Of a stretch of 64,000 nt of DNA, positions 63,789-64,000 are shown piece by piece. The DNA comes from Mactra quadrangularis (taxonomy: Eukaryota; Mollusca; Bivalvia; Venerida; Mactridae), in the NCBI GenBank assembly GCA_025267735.1, contig CM046298.1, positions 42,107,917-42,171,916 on the forward strand, written 5' to 3'. The stretch's first letter is position 1, and the number at the start of each line of letters is the position of its first letter. The translations under genes were made by a program, and so were the position numbers. The notes beneath the pieces were generated by a model that was given only the letters and a program-made list of their open reading frames with translations, did no database searches and had not been told where the DNA came from.

Positions 63789-64000
63789 TAACATAACGAT
63801 GTTACGGAATTGCATATACATGTATATATATAGTGTTGGGATGGCGGTGCAATAATGCAAATTTCATTGTGCGATGGTTTTTATAATGTATTGTAGTGTG
63901 GTCAATGGGTAGAACGAGTGTGTTTAGGTTATTTTATTCACCAATTTTCTTTTTATCATAATATTGTGCATGTATATATTATTATGATACAAATAGTTCT
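63789..64000. other. Flanking sequence beyond the fold-back element
   Basis: AT-rich, no GTCTATTC repeats and no recognised feature. The abrupt loss of repeats supports 63780 as the element boundary. Confidence 0.6.

Overview
The window looks like a piece of an animal nuclear genome, most likely a mollusc and probably a bivalve. It is AT-rich. One intron-rich gene occupies the left 37 kb. Several tRNA-headed SINE families end in a GTTAAACCCAA(C)AAA-type tail, and many short inverted-repeat DNA elements and minisatellites are present, a mix I associate with bivalve genomes. The host assignment is inference; no ribosomal or mitochondrial marker is present.

Positions 1-37360 hold the 3' part of one plus-strand gene (the 5' end lies outside the window) for a kyphoscoliosis-peptidase (KY)/hillarin-like protein. 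Thirteen exons join with compatible phases and encode about 1,229 residues. The protein has two successive modules. Module 1 (exons 1096-7529) has a partial transglutaminase-like domain and two KY-type Ig-like domains. A proline-rich linker (22655-24452) follows. Module 2 (25255-37360) has a complete transglutaminase-like domain and about four Ig-like segments. Both modules keep the His and Asp of the catalytic triad but appear to lack the Cys. The 15-kb intron between the modules contains two ATG-started candidate exons (14606-14659 and 19758-19880). Both end at phase-0 donors that fit the 22655 exon, so a module-2-only transcript from internal promoters, or two adjacent genes, are both possible.

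The introns and the 37361-52700 region are full of small mobile elements: four tRNA-derived SINE families, hAT-like MITEs, TA-flanked MITEs, paired inverted MITEs, two tiny hairpin elements with 9-bp duplications, a 1.4-kb element with palindromic subterminal repeats, and three minisatellites. I found no second protein-coding gene right of 37360.

The most remarkable object is at 52748-63780. An 11.0-kb fold-back element is bounded by identical 8-bp direct repeats (TACAAACT). Its two inverted arms of about 4.3 and 5.5 kb are dense arrays of a roughly 98-bp unit, itself built of 12-bp sub-repeats around a GTCTATTC core. The arms flank a 1.2-kb spacer that holds a 56-codon ORF and a SINE but no recognisable transposase. 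I consider it the candidate undescribed system in the window.
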